A DNA stretch of 64,000 nt from Branchiostoma lanceolatum. Its lineage: Eukaryota > Chordata > Leptocardii > Amphioxiformes > Branchiostomatidae. A model generated the notes under the pieces. It had not been told where the DNA came from, did not search any database, and worked only from the letters and a program-made list of their open reading frames with translations. The translations under genes and the position numbers were made by a program. The stretch lies in the NCBI RefSeq assembly GCF_035083965.1, contig NC_089732.1, positions 5,657,383-5,721,382 on the forward strand, written 5' to 3'. Each line of letters begins with the position of its first letter. Within the stretch, counting starts at the first letter, position 1. Of the stretch, positions 53,207-64,000 are shown one piece after another.

Positions 53207-54618
53207 GTGCAAGTTCGAAGAATTAAGTGTTAATTATCAAATTAAACTTGCATTGCGACATGTTCTCTCCTTGGACGCCTCAATCAGTACAGCCAAGAAG
53301 ATACAGTACAGCTGTATGAGTATCACGACAAAACAACGATTCTGTTGATGTTCACCCCGGCCGAAGTCAGTTTATCTTACCTGAAACGTTGTTCTGCGTA
53401 CTTGTACCCGTGCTGCTCTGTAGTACCATCCAAGTACCCGTACGATCTACTGCAGCAAGAGTGTACTGAAGTACCCTGTGGGGAAAGTGGAGTCCCTTTT
53501 GACCTAATTCCGCTCTGGAGTGGTAAATCCTTTGCCAGCTACCCTGTCCTAAGGCGGAGAGTTCTCTCTCAAACAGTCGTCTGAGAAAAAAAAGGACAAA
53601 AACAAGCAAAATCAACAAACGTGAACCTTATTTGTATTGGTGGACCTCGACCTGAGGTGGCGCTTTTTGGGACAAGCAAACTCTGAGCCTGTTTTTCACC
53701 ATATACAGCTTTGTTCCTATGAACGATTACAACAAAGGGTTTGACAGAAAAACAACATGCCCTGACACAATGGCACGCGGTGTTCCGAACAGTGGGTATA
53801 GAGGTTCAGCAAGGCGCGACGCCTCTGTCAGTGCACAACCCTGCGTCCAATTCACGCCAACAAGTGCGCAGACAAAAACAGAACGGGAGTCTATCCAATG
53901 TTGGCTGTGTGCCTAAGTGGACGACCTGAAGATAAAATACAGCATCAGACGATAAAATCGATTATGTCGGCGGCACAACACCTGCATTGAAATAGCTGTT
54001 GAGATTACGCTTGTTTAGAAAATGTGTGGTATTTTGTAGTCTCTACCAGACTAACTAACGTCACGCTAGCTATAGGGAGAATAATTTTGCCAGGGGAGTT
54101 TGGCTACCACAGGGTTTCTTTGGTCGGCTTCGGAGGGAGGAATGTTAATGTTAATGCTAATTATTCCCCTTTTTGCCGAATTCTACGATCCAAACCCCCG
54201 AAAAAAGCTCTTGTTGACGCTAGCTATTCTGTATGATCCGCTAACAGAAAATCTACGGGTGTGTTTACCATGGGTCGTCTCGGTGGGTAGCTCTAAGGAC
54301 ACTCTCTCAACAGTGAAAGTCCAGTGTGCCATGAAAGTTTTAGCCAACCATGCCCTGCTGGAACACTCTCCTAACCAGTCAAACAACCATCCATTCCGCT
54401 TCACTTCTCTCTTTTAAAAGAATACTTGATTTGGTTCCGTGTACGCCTCAACTTGTTCCCCCACTTTAACACTACAAATTTTCACGTAATGTGTGGCTAA
54501 ACGCCTTTAAATTGCACTGGTGGCAATAACACAGCCAAAACAGCAAAAATAACAACTGTAGAGAAAGCGTGAAATTATGAACTTACCCTAATGTCGGACG
54601 GACGTATCTCTGACGATC

Positions 54619-54867
54619 GTCAGACGACGTTTTTGGTCAGAGTTGCGTCCCAGCCAGACACAGAAGCTTTACACCTGTTTGAAGAACAATCTTAAAGTCG
54701 ATCTGAAGTGTATCTCAGGAGAGGTTGTTTAACCTTGGCTCAGACGACGGGGTGTTTATTCTACAGGTAACACTGTTTACCTGCACGACGCCCCAGAGAA
54801 GGTCACGTGGTTCCTGTCAGTCTTGCGTGGCCCTGGGGAACAAATGTCGTCTGAAACGTCGTCTGAC
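54619..54867. repeat. Inverted repeat pair GTCAGACGACGTTT
   Basis: Perfect 14-base arms at 54619-54632 and 54854-54867; a third partial word CAGACGACG at 54739. Possible small MITE. Confidence 0.5.
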
Positions 54868-56207
54868 AGAAATGTCTATCAACGTGTTCAACTATGGCGT
54901 TATATGTCCTGACGGTGTTTATGTTTAGTAAAATTGGAACCATCCATTGTACGTTTCTCTGTTAACAACCACTTTGGGTATGAATTGGTTGTTTATTGTC
55001 TCGTAAAATATGAGATTGATAACAAATTCAGGAATGCCGCAAGACTGCAGTGTGTTGGCGCCATTTTCCAGCTTAAAGAGGTTTTTGAGGAAAACAACTC
55101 CTGAACAAACTTCCATGAAGATTCATATATGTTCTAAATCATTAGCAGAAACAACTTGACGAAGAACTTCGACCAAGAAATATCACCGTAGCTCTATACC
55201 AACAAGTTACAACACCACGCAAACTAGTTGAGGGTACATCGGTGATAGATGTAACGTGTTACTGGCTCACACATAATTACTCTACTTAAAAGACAATAGC
55301 CTTAGGCAGTGTGTACCATTTTGTACCATTAAGAACTCTCGATTACTGATAGGAATGGTTTTCCCACGGAGGACTGGGCAAAAGTAAGAGAAACTTTAAG
55401 CGTGCATGCTACCACACTGTATACTAGCATGTTCTCAGTTTGTCAGCTTCAACAATTTCATTTTTTCAAGATCAGACGTTTTTCTATAACAGCTGTGAAG
55501 GATGTAAAAGCTATTGACACGTGGTTATGGAAAGGGCGCTTACAGCTGTCGCTCTAGATTAAAGATTACATCTTTTTGTACGTTTAGGATGTACCCAGAT
55601 AAATCACAACCTCAAATACAGCCAAACCTTTGATAGTGACCCCCTCTGTTTGGAAGTCCCTCAGATTTGATATCTCTCCATTGACTCAGTAAGACGGTCT
55701 ACAGTGGCTACCTGCGGACTGTGATCGCTTTCTTTTCAATTCCTTTCAGTGGTCGCTGTGGACAGGTTTAACCGCGCTGTGGTTTGTAACAACAAAAAGA
55801 CCAGCAAACCTAACATCCAATAATGTATGCATGTATTGGTGATCTATATGTATGTTCTTAGGCCGCAGTATGCTCTGTCTGTGAGTTATTGTAGGTCAGG
55901 ACACTTTCTCGGGTGTTATGAAGACAGAAATAAAAATTTCAAAGGAAACCCAAGCAATATTAGGGTACGAAAAATCGGATTTTGAAAGTCAATCTATTTA
56001 GTCATTTCTATACATGATAAGTTCAAACAACACTATCACAATGTATAGCAACGTCCATGATGCAAAAACACGACGTTGTTGTGATGTGATCATGAGAACT
56101 CCCTGAAAATGGTGGCCGGAGTTTTTTGTAGCCTCGCGAAATTAATGGGATCGTCGTACAGACTTTGCGCGGTTTTAAAATCCGAACAGTATATGTACGG
56201 CGAAAGG

Positions 56208-56345
56208 GTAAATGCAAAAATGTTCGCGGTGGTTTTATGTTTTGTCCAATACTGTAGCAGTATGTGACTATATATATAGCGCTGCCGCAAACTTAAAACC
56301 ACCGCGAACACCCCATTTTCGCCTTAGCGCGAAATAAAAATCACT
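56208..56345. mobile_element. Internally deleted family A MITE
   Basis: GTAAATGCAAAAATGTTCGC to CTTAGCGCGAAATAAAAA; the middle is shortened but the inverted arms (GGTGGTTTTATG and TTAAAACCACC) are present. Confidence 0.6.
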
Positions 56346-56803
56346 GACACTGAACCCAACCGAAAAACGATTAACATTAACGTCATTTCCTGAGTTGTTG
56401 TAAACATTTCCTGAGCCGTAGTGAGAAACCAACCAGAAGACGGACGATACATGCCTGACGACGTTTTCGACTGTCAGTCGTCCTCGTTGATCAATCGGGC
56501 ATCTAGTCGTTGCTATGGTTACGTTTGTGCTGAGCAGGCCAGAGTGGCAGCTGTGCACACTGGGGACGAGAGCGGCAGAGGAAACTAGTGCACTCCACCT
56601 GAAAGGTTTTGAAAACTACTGCCAACCTGAGTACACACAGGACCGTGTTTCGAAACTTCTCACGTCCCTTTGATACCATACAGGGAATGTGTCTTTACTC
56701 ATAAATGATAATGATGATGGTTTGTTGGTCAGAAATTACCCGTGCAATGGCAGCCTTTCTAGTGCTGAATTGGCGCAGGATTTACCCTCGCATAATACAC
56801 ATT

Positions 56804-57209
56804 AGGCTACACCAAGTAATTTTTATGGATGACGTCCGCGCGCGCATTGATTTTGGTCTGTTCCCAGAAAAAACACAAGAAATTCCACTTCCTGTAACTA
56901 TGACCAACGAGTTACGACAGTGCCGCAAATCAATGGGGTATGGAAAGAAACAGGACAGGACAACATCTTCTGTTCAACTCCAACTGATTTATTCAAATTA
57001 TTGCTGTTTTCATGATGAATAAAATAATTGGTTAGTTGTTACACTGTGTTCTCTCATTCAATTTGTGTCCTAACATGTGTCGTCGACTATCATATTTCAA
57101 ATCTAGGCATGTTGTTTTTTTCGGCCCTTCTTGTTTTTTTTTTCGCACTCTCGCATTAGATTTAGGGTCTCCAAAGGACGTCATCCATAAAAATTACTTG
57201 GTGCAGCCT
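56804..57209. mobile_element. Element with 34 bp inverted arms
   Basis: AGGCTACACCAAGTAATTTT and ATGGATGACGTCC at the left; the reverse complement (one mismatch) at 57176-57209. The interior of about 340 bp has no domain-bearing frame. AAATTTTATGGATGACGTC-type arms look like long TIRs. Confidence 0.6.
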
Positions 57210-57214
57210 TACCA

Positions 57215-57310
57215 ACAAATACATATTAGCTCCGCACTTGCACTTTGTGGAACTGTCGCAAGGGTCTGGGCAGCTGCTATTCGGCGCTACCAGGTGACCT
57301 CAATACGACG
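57215..57310 (+). repeat. Second copy of the 48125 repeat
   Basis: GCACTTTGTGGAACTGTCGC to ACCTCAATACGAC, ending directly at a (TG)n array. It overlaps the right side of the fold-back element at 56804. Confidence 0.65.
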
Positions 57311-57328
57311 CGTGTGTGTGTGTGTGCA

Positions 57329-57360
<32 letters not shown>

Positions 57361-57362
57361 CA
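57310..57362. repeat. (TG)n microsatellite
   Basis: TG run with CATG and TATG interruptions, directly after the ACCTCAATACGAC repeat end. Confidence 0.93.
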
Positions 57363-57749
57363 CTATGTGTGTGACAGTGTGAGAGAATATGTATGTGTTT
57401 GTGTTTGAGATCAACTGAAAGGTTGCAGTTCGTGGCCAGAACTTTATTTGCAGTAGTGGACTTTTCATCGTCAGGTACATTACCATATGAATGAAAACTA
57501 AGCACACAGGTAGAAAAGGGTCAGCATTGCTATTGATGAAGGGAAGATTCGAGCCTTTAGGATAAAAGAAAAACAGTTTAAAATTTTCCCCTAGATGCTA
57601 CCTAAAAATATGCGTTTTGTTTGCGTCATGTATGGAAGACTGGGCCGTGACTTAAAAGCTTGAAGTATGGCCCTGTGCAACCCGCCAGAACCAACTCAAA
57701 TTGAGGTGAGTTCACCCAAAGCCAACACGCCATTAAGGTGCATTATCAT

Positions 57750-58481
57750 AATTTACCCAAATGGCCACGTCTGCTCTAGATCAAGTGATACATTGGAGCA
57801 AGACAACAACAGGCATGATTGTTATACGTAAAAAAACATTATATGTATTCTTCATTTCAAAGATGTCCAAATATATAACCCGGATATCGGTAAGGAATCA
57901 AACGTACCTTTTCAAATCTTATTGGACCACAAATGAAAATTCCACAGAGCTACTCTGGGGTTCAGGCAAGATGATTACGAGCTATGTCGTTCCTTGCCAT
58001 GGAACGGCAGCCTCCCCATTTTTGGAGAAGATGCCACCCCAAGTGGGCTGGCATAAGCGAGCCTTGGACGGCTGAGCTGAGCTGTCCTATGGCTTAGGAG
58101 ATCACTAGTTCTCTGTCTGGGAACTTAGTGTCTCAAAAAGCTAGGGCCCTCCGTGGTGCCCCTTAAGACCGGTCTGGCTACGCCAGGCTGTATCGCAAGA
58201 CGTCACGTAACACGATGTCGCATTATGTCAGAATTACACTGAAAAAACACAAATATTGTCAAATTTCGTCGTTATAAGTTTATTTTCCCACAATTTCCCA
58301 GACTCTTCTTGCCCTCCCCTCGATACAAGGTTTAATATTGTATGCAAATTCTAATTTGTTATTGCAAACCCGTGTTTGGTTTCCCCAGCCCCACCTATAC
58401 CCCCGCAAATCTTTACACTACCTTAAGAGCAAGCATCTTTCGTTCGTGGTTTGGACACCAAAAAGGCCATTTGGGTAAATT
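57750..58481. mobile_element. Element with 17 bp TIR AATTTACCCAAATGGCC
   Basis: Left AATTTACCCAAATGGCC (57750-57766), right the exact inverse (58465-58481). The right end and its outer flank (CTGTAACACAGGTGA) recur at 59223-59270, so the family boundary may extend further out. Confidence 0.5.
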
Positions 58482-60593
58482 ATGTTCATGAACACCTGTA
58501 ACACAGGTGAGTATAATTAATCTGAATGTAATAATTGATTTATTGAGAAACTATGAAGACTGGTCAGGACATCTATCAATCAATTTGATCGTAGGCAAAC
58601 TCCGTAGGCCCAGTAGCTGACGTGAGGATACAAAAAGACATTTAAGCAAAAACAAAGAAACAGTTCAAAGAAAAGTATTCTTTATTCAATACTTTAGACT
58701 AGACATAAACAAGAAAAGAAGGTAATAAAAACACATCTACTGAATCTCATTCTGTCATAAATGCTACTGCCAGAGATCTGACAAAGGAACAACGTCAAAA
58801 GTGTACGTTGAAACAAACTCTCTCGTGCTTATATGCATTCACACTATCACTTAAGATATAAAAACAAACCTTATTTTAGTTACATTAGATATTTTGTTAT
58901 TTGTAACGCTTGTTAATCTCAACATCTAAAAGTTTACTGAATACACACAAGTTGATTACAGATGCATGCAAAACATGGCCACCTTGCGAGGTTTCTAACA
59001 ATAACAGCAGAACGGGTACGTAACTCTACTTACAATAAGATACAAAATATATCTATTTATGTAACACATCATTCACTCACTGACTTATTGTAATCCTTTA
59101 GCTATGCAGATATGCACATGATTTACTTATGAAAGTTTACAGTTTACACTATGATTCATGCCAATTTAAGATACACTACTTCCACAGGATGTATATTTCA
59201 CTTGTTGTCCAGACACAAAATAGACCATTTGGGTAAATTATGTTGATGAGCTTCTGTAACACAGGTGATCGTCATTATGGTTGAATATATCTATTGTTAT
59301 TCTGGTAAATTATGATTAAGAAGTACTTCTTTACAGAATTTTTTTCCAAAGTACTCATTCAAGTATTCAAGTTTCCATAAGATATAATGACCGATATATT
59401 TATACTGTATGAAGCTCATATGAATTCATTTTACAGTTGTATTAAAGATCATAGAAATACGATATTTCCATGTTTTTACATCTGTAAAATGGACTCCGAT
59501 GAGCTTCTGCACTGGTCCCCGCAGCAGGAGGAAGATGTCGGCTCTGTCATTCTTCGAACTTCTGCACCGGTCCCCTCAGCAGAAGAAAGATGCCGGCTCT
59601 GGCCGTGGGTTCACCCAGACAAGCTCGGTGACCAGCAGTGCAGAAACTGGGGAAAGGAACTATAACTCACCTTACCATAGTTTTATACATCATTTACTTC
59701 TGACATTAGACAAGAATTAAACATTAAACACGGTCAGATGATGATGATAGAACAATAACAACAACAGTAGAAGAACAACAATCTCCTCTCCCCTGCCTCA
59801 TGATATATTTACGAAACGAGACAGTAACTGTTCTGGTATCAAAAAGGCGCCGCACATCAATGAAACGTAAAGTCGGACAACCACAAATCGTTCTAAACAT
59901 ACAAAATAAGACATCCACAACAACTGACATTGCATTAGCATTGCATAACTCTCGATGCATAGACATAACCGGAACAACAAGATACATACCTGAATACCTG
60001 GTCCTCTAAACTTGCACCGAAAAGCCGCGGAATCGAGAAGTCCTGTCTGAGACGTGCACAGGTAACACACGTCAACAAACCTGAACTTTTTTACTTTTAA
60101 CCTTACGTTCACTATGGTACCTGATACACACATAACGTCGCGGTATGTTTGACGTACTGTCAAACACGTTTGCAGATGACACTCATTTAGTATGAAAGCT
60201 CACAAGCTAACTCTAAAACGCTTCTCTTGGACTTGTTTCTCCTGTGTACTAACCTACATTCTCCTCCGATCTTGAACACAGCTACATCTATCCTTATTCG
60301 TAAACTCAACGGGCCACACCTGAACGTAACACGGTGTTAATAAAGCGCCGCCCAGTGACAGGTGCAGGTACTGCAGCCGCTGACCTCCATCCACAATCAG
60401 GCTGCACCTGACCGTGACACGACCATGCTGAAGCGCCGCATAGTGAAGGGTGACGGTATCGCAGCCCAGGAGTGCCCAGTTTAGATAATTAGGTACAAGT
60501 ACAGAATCAGCTAGAACCCAGGAGAAGGTGTGCAGTCTGGTGATTCAAGGTTTTATTGCATCAAAGTTTTAATTTTTCCTTTTCTTAAAAATG
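58482..60593. other. No supported gene; small internal duplication at 59508-59610
   Basis: GAGCTTCTGCACTGGTCCCC and GAACTTCTGCACCGGTCCCC are adjacent copies of about 65 bp with CAGCAGGAGG/CAGCAGAAGA. A coding-like frame (SPQQKKDAGSGRG) runs through but no splice donor or start fits well. Confidence 0.4.
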
Positions 60594-61236
60594 AAGTCTC
60601 ATCACATCAGACTGGAAGTCCGAACAAGACATAAAGCGAAGATTGGGAATAGCCTCAGCAGCTTCTGCCTCTTTGGATCGTGTGTGGCGCTGTAAACACC
60701 TCTCAAGATCGACCAAATTACACACGTATAATACTCTGGTCCTATCAGTCCTCTTGTATGGCGCTGAGACATTGACCCTTACACAGGCACTAGTACACAA
60801 ACTAGATGCCTTCGACTCTCAGTGCTTCAGAAAGATTGAAGGCATCCGATGGGATGACTTCATTTCCAACGAAATAGTCCGTCGCAGTACCAAGGACATT
60901 GGCAGAACTAACCAACTGCCGGTAAGTTGTAAAATCGCCAAGCAACAGATGATCTTCCTGGGTCACGTCTCCAGGGCGGTTACTACTCAGGACGTCATCA
61001 AACTGATTTCACCGGAATCCAACCGGGCATGGAAACGCCCAAGTCAAGAGGTCGCCCTGGAGGAAGATGGGAAGACCAGATCTCCAACACACTCCAATTG
61101 CAAGGGCTGGGGATCACCAGAACAGACGGGGACATGCCGGAGGGTCTACGCTGAGAGTAGACAAACCTGGCGTGACCTAGCTACGCATGTCTGTAGCCGC
61201 TATGCATCAGTTCCTGATGCTCGCGAATTTTCCTAA
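60594..61236 (+). pseudogene. 3' fragment of a non-LTR retrotransposon reverse transcriptase
   Basis: Open frame of about 210 codons: DIKRRLGIASAASASLDRVW, LSRSTKLHTYNTLVLSVLLY, GAETLTLTQ, FDSQCFRKIEGIRWDDFISN and on to a Trp-rich end, stop near 61236. This is the characteristic C-terminal part (thumb and beyond) of LINE reverse transcriptases: the LLYG-ET-T motif, then C-R-I-IRW-D. The endonuclease and RT catalytic core are absent, so it is a 5'-truncated copy. The clade (RTE, L2 or CR1-like) cannot be fixed from this part. The frame is intact to the stop, suggesting a fairly recent insertion. Confidence 0.8.
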
Positions 61237-62574
61237 AAACTAATTACGTCAGACAGACACGTAGTTTTGGACGTGCCTCCTGACGCTTAATGTGAAACAC
61301 TACAAGTGAAACCAACTCAATTCAATTCAGTTCTCATTCATCATTAGTCTAACTATTGTCACGTTGGGGCACCACCGAAGCGGCAAACAGCTGTCTCCAT
61401 CCTTCTTGATTTTCTGCTTTTCTTAATGTTTCACTTTGTGTCATGCCTGTCCATTATCTGCTATCATCCTCACATCTATTACGTTACTTCTTCCTTCCTC
61501 CCTAAACGGTTGTATGATACCCTGTATGATAGTTTTAGCTGGTCCCAATGTAATCCATAGTCATAGATAATGTGTCACTGTCAGTTTTCAGTGTTTCCTA
61601 AACTCAATGCAATGATAGCAGTTTTGGTCTAGCCCCCTGTACGTCTAGACTGTTATTAGCCTGGGTTTACACAATCTCTCGCTGGATGGGGGCGGTAATT
61701 GTCGGGCCGGCCGCTAGGAGCGCGATTTTGACAGGCAAGTCTGTGATCATTACCTTCGCCGAGAAGGTTATGTTTTGGGTAGCGTTTGTATGTGTGTATG
61801 TAAATGACCAGCATAACTCAAGAAGACTTTGGACAACTTCTGTCATTTGGTAGAAAAGATGATCAACTGGTATGATTTATAATCGATGAGAAACACTCAT
61901 AATATGTCAGTCAATAATCATTTGGCGAAGGTACCGAGGTCGTGGAACTCTCTAGTTTTGTGATAACGTTACTTATCCTGGCGGAGAAATATATAACTGC
62001 AGATAGTCCAAAATAACGCGCAACTAGAGATAGACGTAAGATCGCAAGAAACCAAGATAATAAACCCAACCGATTCATCTGCTTGGAGATTAGTTATTCG
62101 TGATAATTCGACAGAGCTCTACAATTCTATCGCCTCTGCATAAGATACGCTTTCTCATTTTGAAATTAAGCCCAGGAAATCTTTCTGACTTATCAAGACA
62201 AAATGCATTTACCAACAAAAGCTAAGGGGCAAAGAATGTTTTCTCTCCCCACCTATATGAAGCAGGACTAAAATTAATACTGTAATTGTTTATTATGATA
62301 ACAATTTTAGCTATCTCAAATTCCATACCAGTCGCTATGCCCGAAGTCTAGTAACACTGGCATTCTCTAAACAGGACCTTTCAAAGTTTACACTACCTAC
62401 ACATTAAGTCAACATCAGGAGGGCTCATATCCCTGAGCGTTGTTGGCTCTGGTGTCGTTATCAAATTAATAAATGGTAGTAATTTACAAAGAGCTGTTGA
62501 GCCGTATGATTTGTCGTGGTGGAGCGGGTAGGGGGCGGGGCGTCGGCGGGTTAACAGGCGGGTTGCCCCGAGGG
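61237..62574. other. No supported gene
   Basis: AT-rich downstream flank of the LINE fragment; only a solitary family D end at 62078-62096. Confidence 0.4.
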
Positions 62575-63005
62575 ATGGAAGCTGTGGTTCGGCTTGCGGG
62601 GCTCGGACTAATAACCAGGTGGAAGAGAGTCTCCTTCATTGATGACAGGTAAGCTTTTACTGATAAGGATTTCATACAGTGGTCGTGACACAGGTCATGG
62701 TTTTAAACATTCCGCTTTAACAGCTGTTGAACGAAATGTGTGGCTAAGCTGTTTGCCATAGTGGTTTACCACCTATATCGGTATCTTCTACCTATTGTAA
62801 AAAAAACACAAAAGACTTAAAAAAACAAGCGAAATGAATTTGAAAACCCCCGCTGAAGCCATAGAACTGCTTGAAGATTAGGTCTGAATGTAAAATCGAT
62901 TTAGCTGATTAGTTTTCCTTCCGTAGGTGTCCTTGGGGAGAGTCAGTAAATGATTCTGCAATATCTCAAATAGTCCGCAGGGTGGCGCTACAAAAGAAAT
63001 GCTGA
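62575..63005 (+). CDS. Weak candidate: short two-exon reading frame, product not recognised
   Basis: ATG at 62575 (GGGATGG) opens MEAVVRLAGLGLITRWKRVS and FIDD to a perfect donor ACAG|GTAAGC at 62648. An acceptor TTTTCCTTCCGTAG at 62926 joins in phase and gives CPWGESVNDSAISQIVRRVA and LQKKC before TGA at 63003. Only 49 residues; no domain. The first exon could instead splice to an exon beyond the window. Confidence 0.2.
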
Positions 63006-64000
63006 CTCCCGTTGTGTGCAGTGTCTCGTTGTCCCCCTTTGGGACAGGGTGGTGTCATTGGGTCACCAGGGGTGATAATTAGATAAAACTGGTCATAATC
63101 TGCCAGCAGACGGGAGGGTCGGACACGTTTCTGCAGGGCTCCAACGTTTGTGATTCTCAACCGATGCCAACGCGCGGATCCAAGTAAAGCCAACCGACTT
63201 TTCACGGCCAGCAAACTAGTGGTTCGGTAAGTGATAATTTGTCCTATTAAAACCCTATTGCCACTGGCAGACAGGTTGAGTGCGTCTCTATTTAAACTCC
63301 ATAATACGTGGTCTTTCTCATGTCCAAATGGCCTATATTCAGACGTCTCGACAAAGCTATGAAAGACAAACTGTCCGGTCGTGAGCGGTGACAAACGACA
63401 TTGTTTGCGGTTAGTCGGACAGGTGTTTTTTGGACAGGGCCGAGAAATTGTGCCGGGCGAAGTGTATGAAAGCAACAGACAAGTTTATTAGGTTTGACGC
63501 GGGCGTCAAAAGAGCTATGCACTGGTTCTGAAACAGTCATTTCTTTGGTGGGAATGGATAGCGTAGACCTTTTTGTTAAAGCTTACCAACCGCTACAAAC
63601 ATGGGGAGTCAAGTCACCCAGACCGGTTTATGGGGGTAACTCTGTCCATCCTGTTTTATTGTTCTTTGTTTTGGTCTCACATGCGCAACTACCTATTTGT
63701 AGTAAACACGTTAATTGCGACCTTACGCGTCATGAGGTACTTGTGGCCAGCTGATACAGGATGTTACATAACTTACACTGACATAAAAGATATTCAGTGC
63801 AAACTATGCTTTAGCCGAAGGGATACACATTTTCATCGGTATTTCCGTTCTGAGATGGTAAGAAAAGATAGTCACATTTTCAGACTTGTAATTGTCGCTA
63901 GGTGCACACAAGGTGCGACAAGACCGCGCCTAGACATTGTGTATTAACACACGACAATTAAGTAAAACTAATTACCTACCTGCTTTCGTCACTTGCGACA
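63006..64000. other. No supported gene
   Basis: Open frames on both strands (62966-63475 minus, 63573-63947 plus) show no domain, no coding-like periodicity that I can judge and no clear splice context. The window ends here. Confidence 0.35.

Larger units (their letters stand above)
52900..56200. other. No supported gene
   Basis: Holds a TG array and the GTCAGACGACG inverted repeat. Frames at 53.3-53.6, 53.7-53.9 and 54.0-54.4 kb have no domains. Confidence 0.4.

Noticed and set aside
52973-53348. His/Thr- or Val/Cys-repeat frames
   Set aside because: Product of the TG array.
59387-59720. Possible exon with SPQQEED/SPQQKKD tandem repeat
   Set aside because: Frame changes between the two duplicated blocks and no good donor or acceptor was found.
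63494-63947. Two overlapping plus-strand frames
   Set aside because: No domain, no Kozak or splice support, and a similar open frame on the opposite strand.

Overview
The window is animal (eukaryotic) genomic DNA: the genes are split by GT-AG introns, exons are GC-rich islands in AT-rich DNA, and most of the sequence is intron or intergenic DNA full of short inverted-repeat elements and microsatellites. The proteins are clearly chordate/deuterostome-like, and the repeat landscape (dozens of palindromic TA-flanked MITEs) fits a cephalochordate (amphioxus, Branchiostoma). The organism is an inference; I cannot run a search.

Layout. About 1-19.7 kb: the 5' end of a minus-strand PI3-kinase regulatory subunit (p85-type) gene. 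Its SH3-encoding exon is at 18.1-18.4 kb, a likely non-coding first exon and promoter lie at 19.3-19.7 kb, and the low-coordinate 18 kb is probably its first large intron, into which a piggyBac-like element (6.9-8.7 kb) and several MITEs have inserted. 19.7-24 kb: mostly non-coding, with a possible small two-exon gene (22.9-23.5 kb, +) that I do not recognise. 24.1-26.7 kb: a complete three-exon F-box/LRR gene of the FBXL12 type on the minus strand. 26.7-30.4 kb: intergenic, with two fold-back elements with clean target-site duplications. 30.4-46.4 kb: a complete 16-exon DNAJC14-type membrane J-protein gene on the plus strand (942 residues assembled in frame across every junction). 46.4-51.8 kb: no gene seen. 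51.9-52.5 kb: an intronless Tctex1-domain dynein light chain gene (DYNLT5/TCTEX1D type) on the minus strand. 52.7-64 kb: repeats, a 3' fragment of a non-LTR retrotransposon reverse transcriptase (60.6-61.2 kb) and one weak exon candidate near 62.6 kb.

The four recognised genes have unrelated housekeeping roles (PI3K signalling, SCF ubiquitin ligase substrate recognition, ER-membrane J-protein, dynein light chain), so there is no operon-like logic or novel defence or biosynthetic system here. The most interesting observations are about gene architecture: a minisatellite in DNAJC14 intron 7 whose unit is a copy of the exon-8 splice acceptor and first codons (eight decoy acceptors, most leading to the same early stop), a second exon-boundary duplication at exon 6, mobile-element termini lying exactly on two splice donors, and a TPR-like N-terminus on the DNAJC14-type protein.
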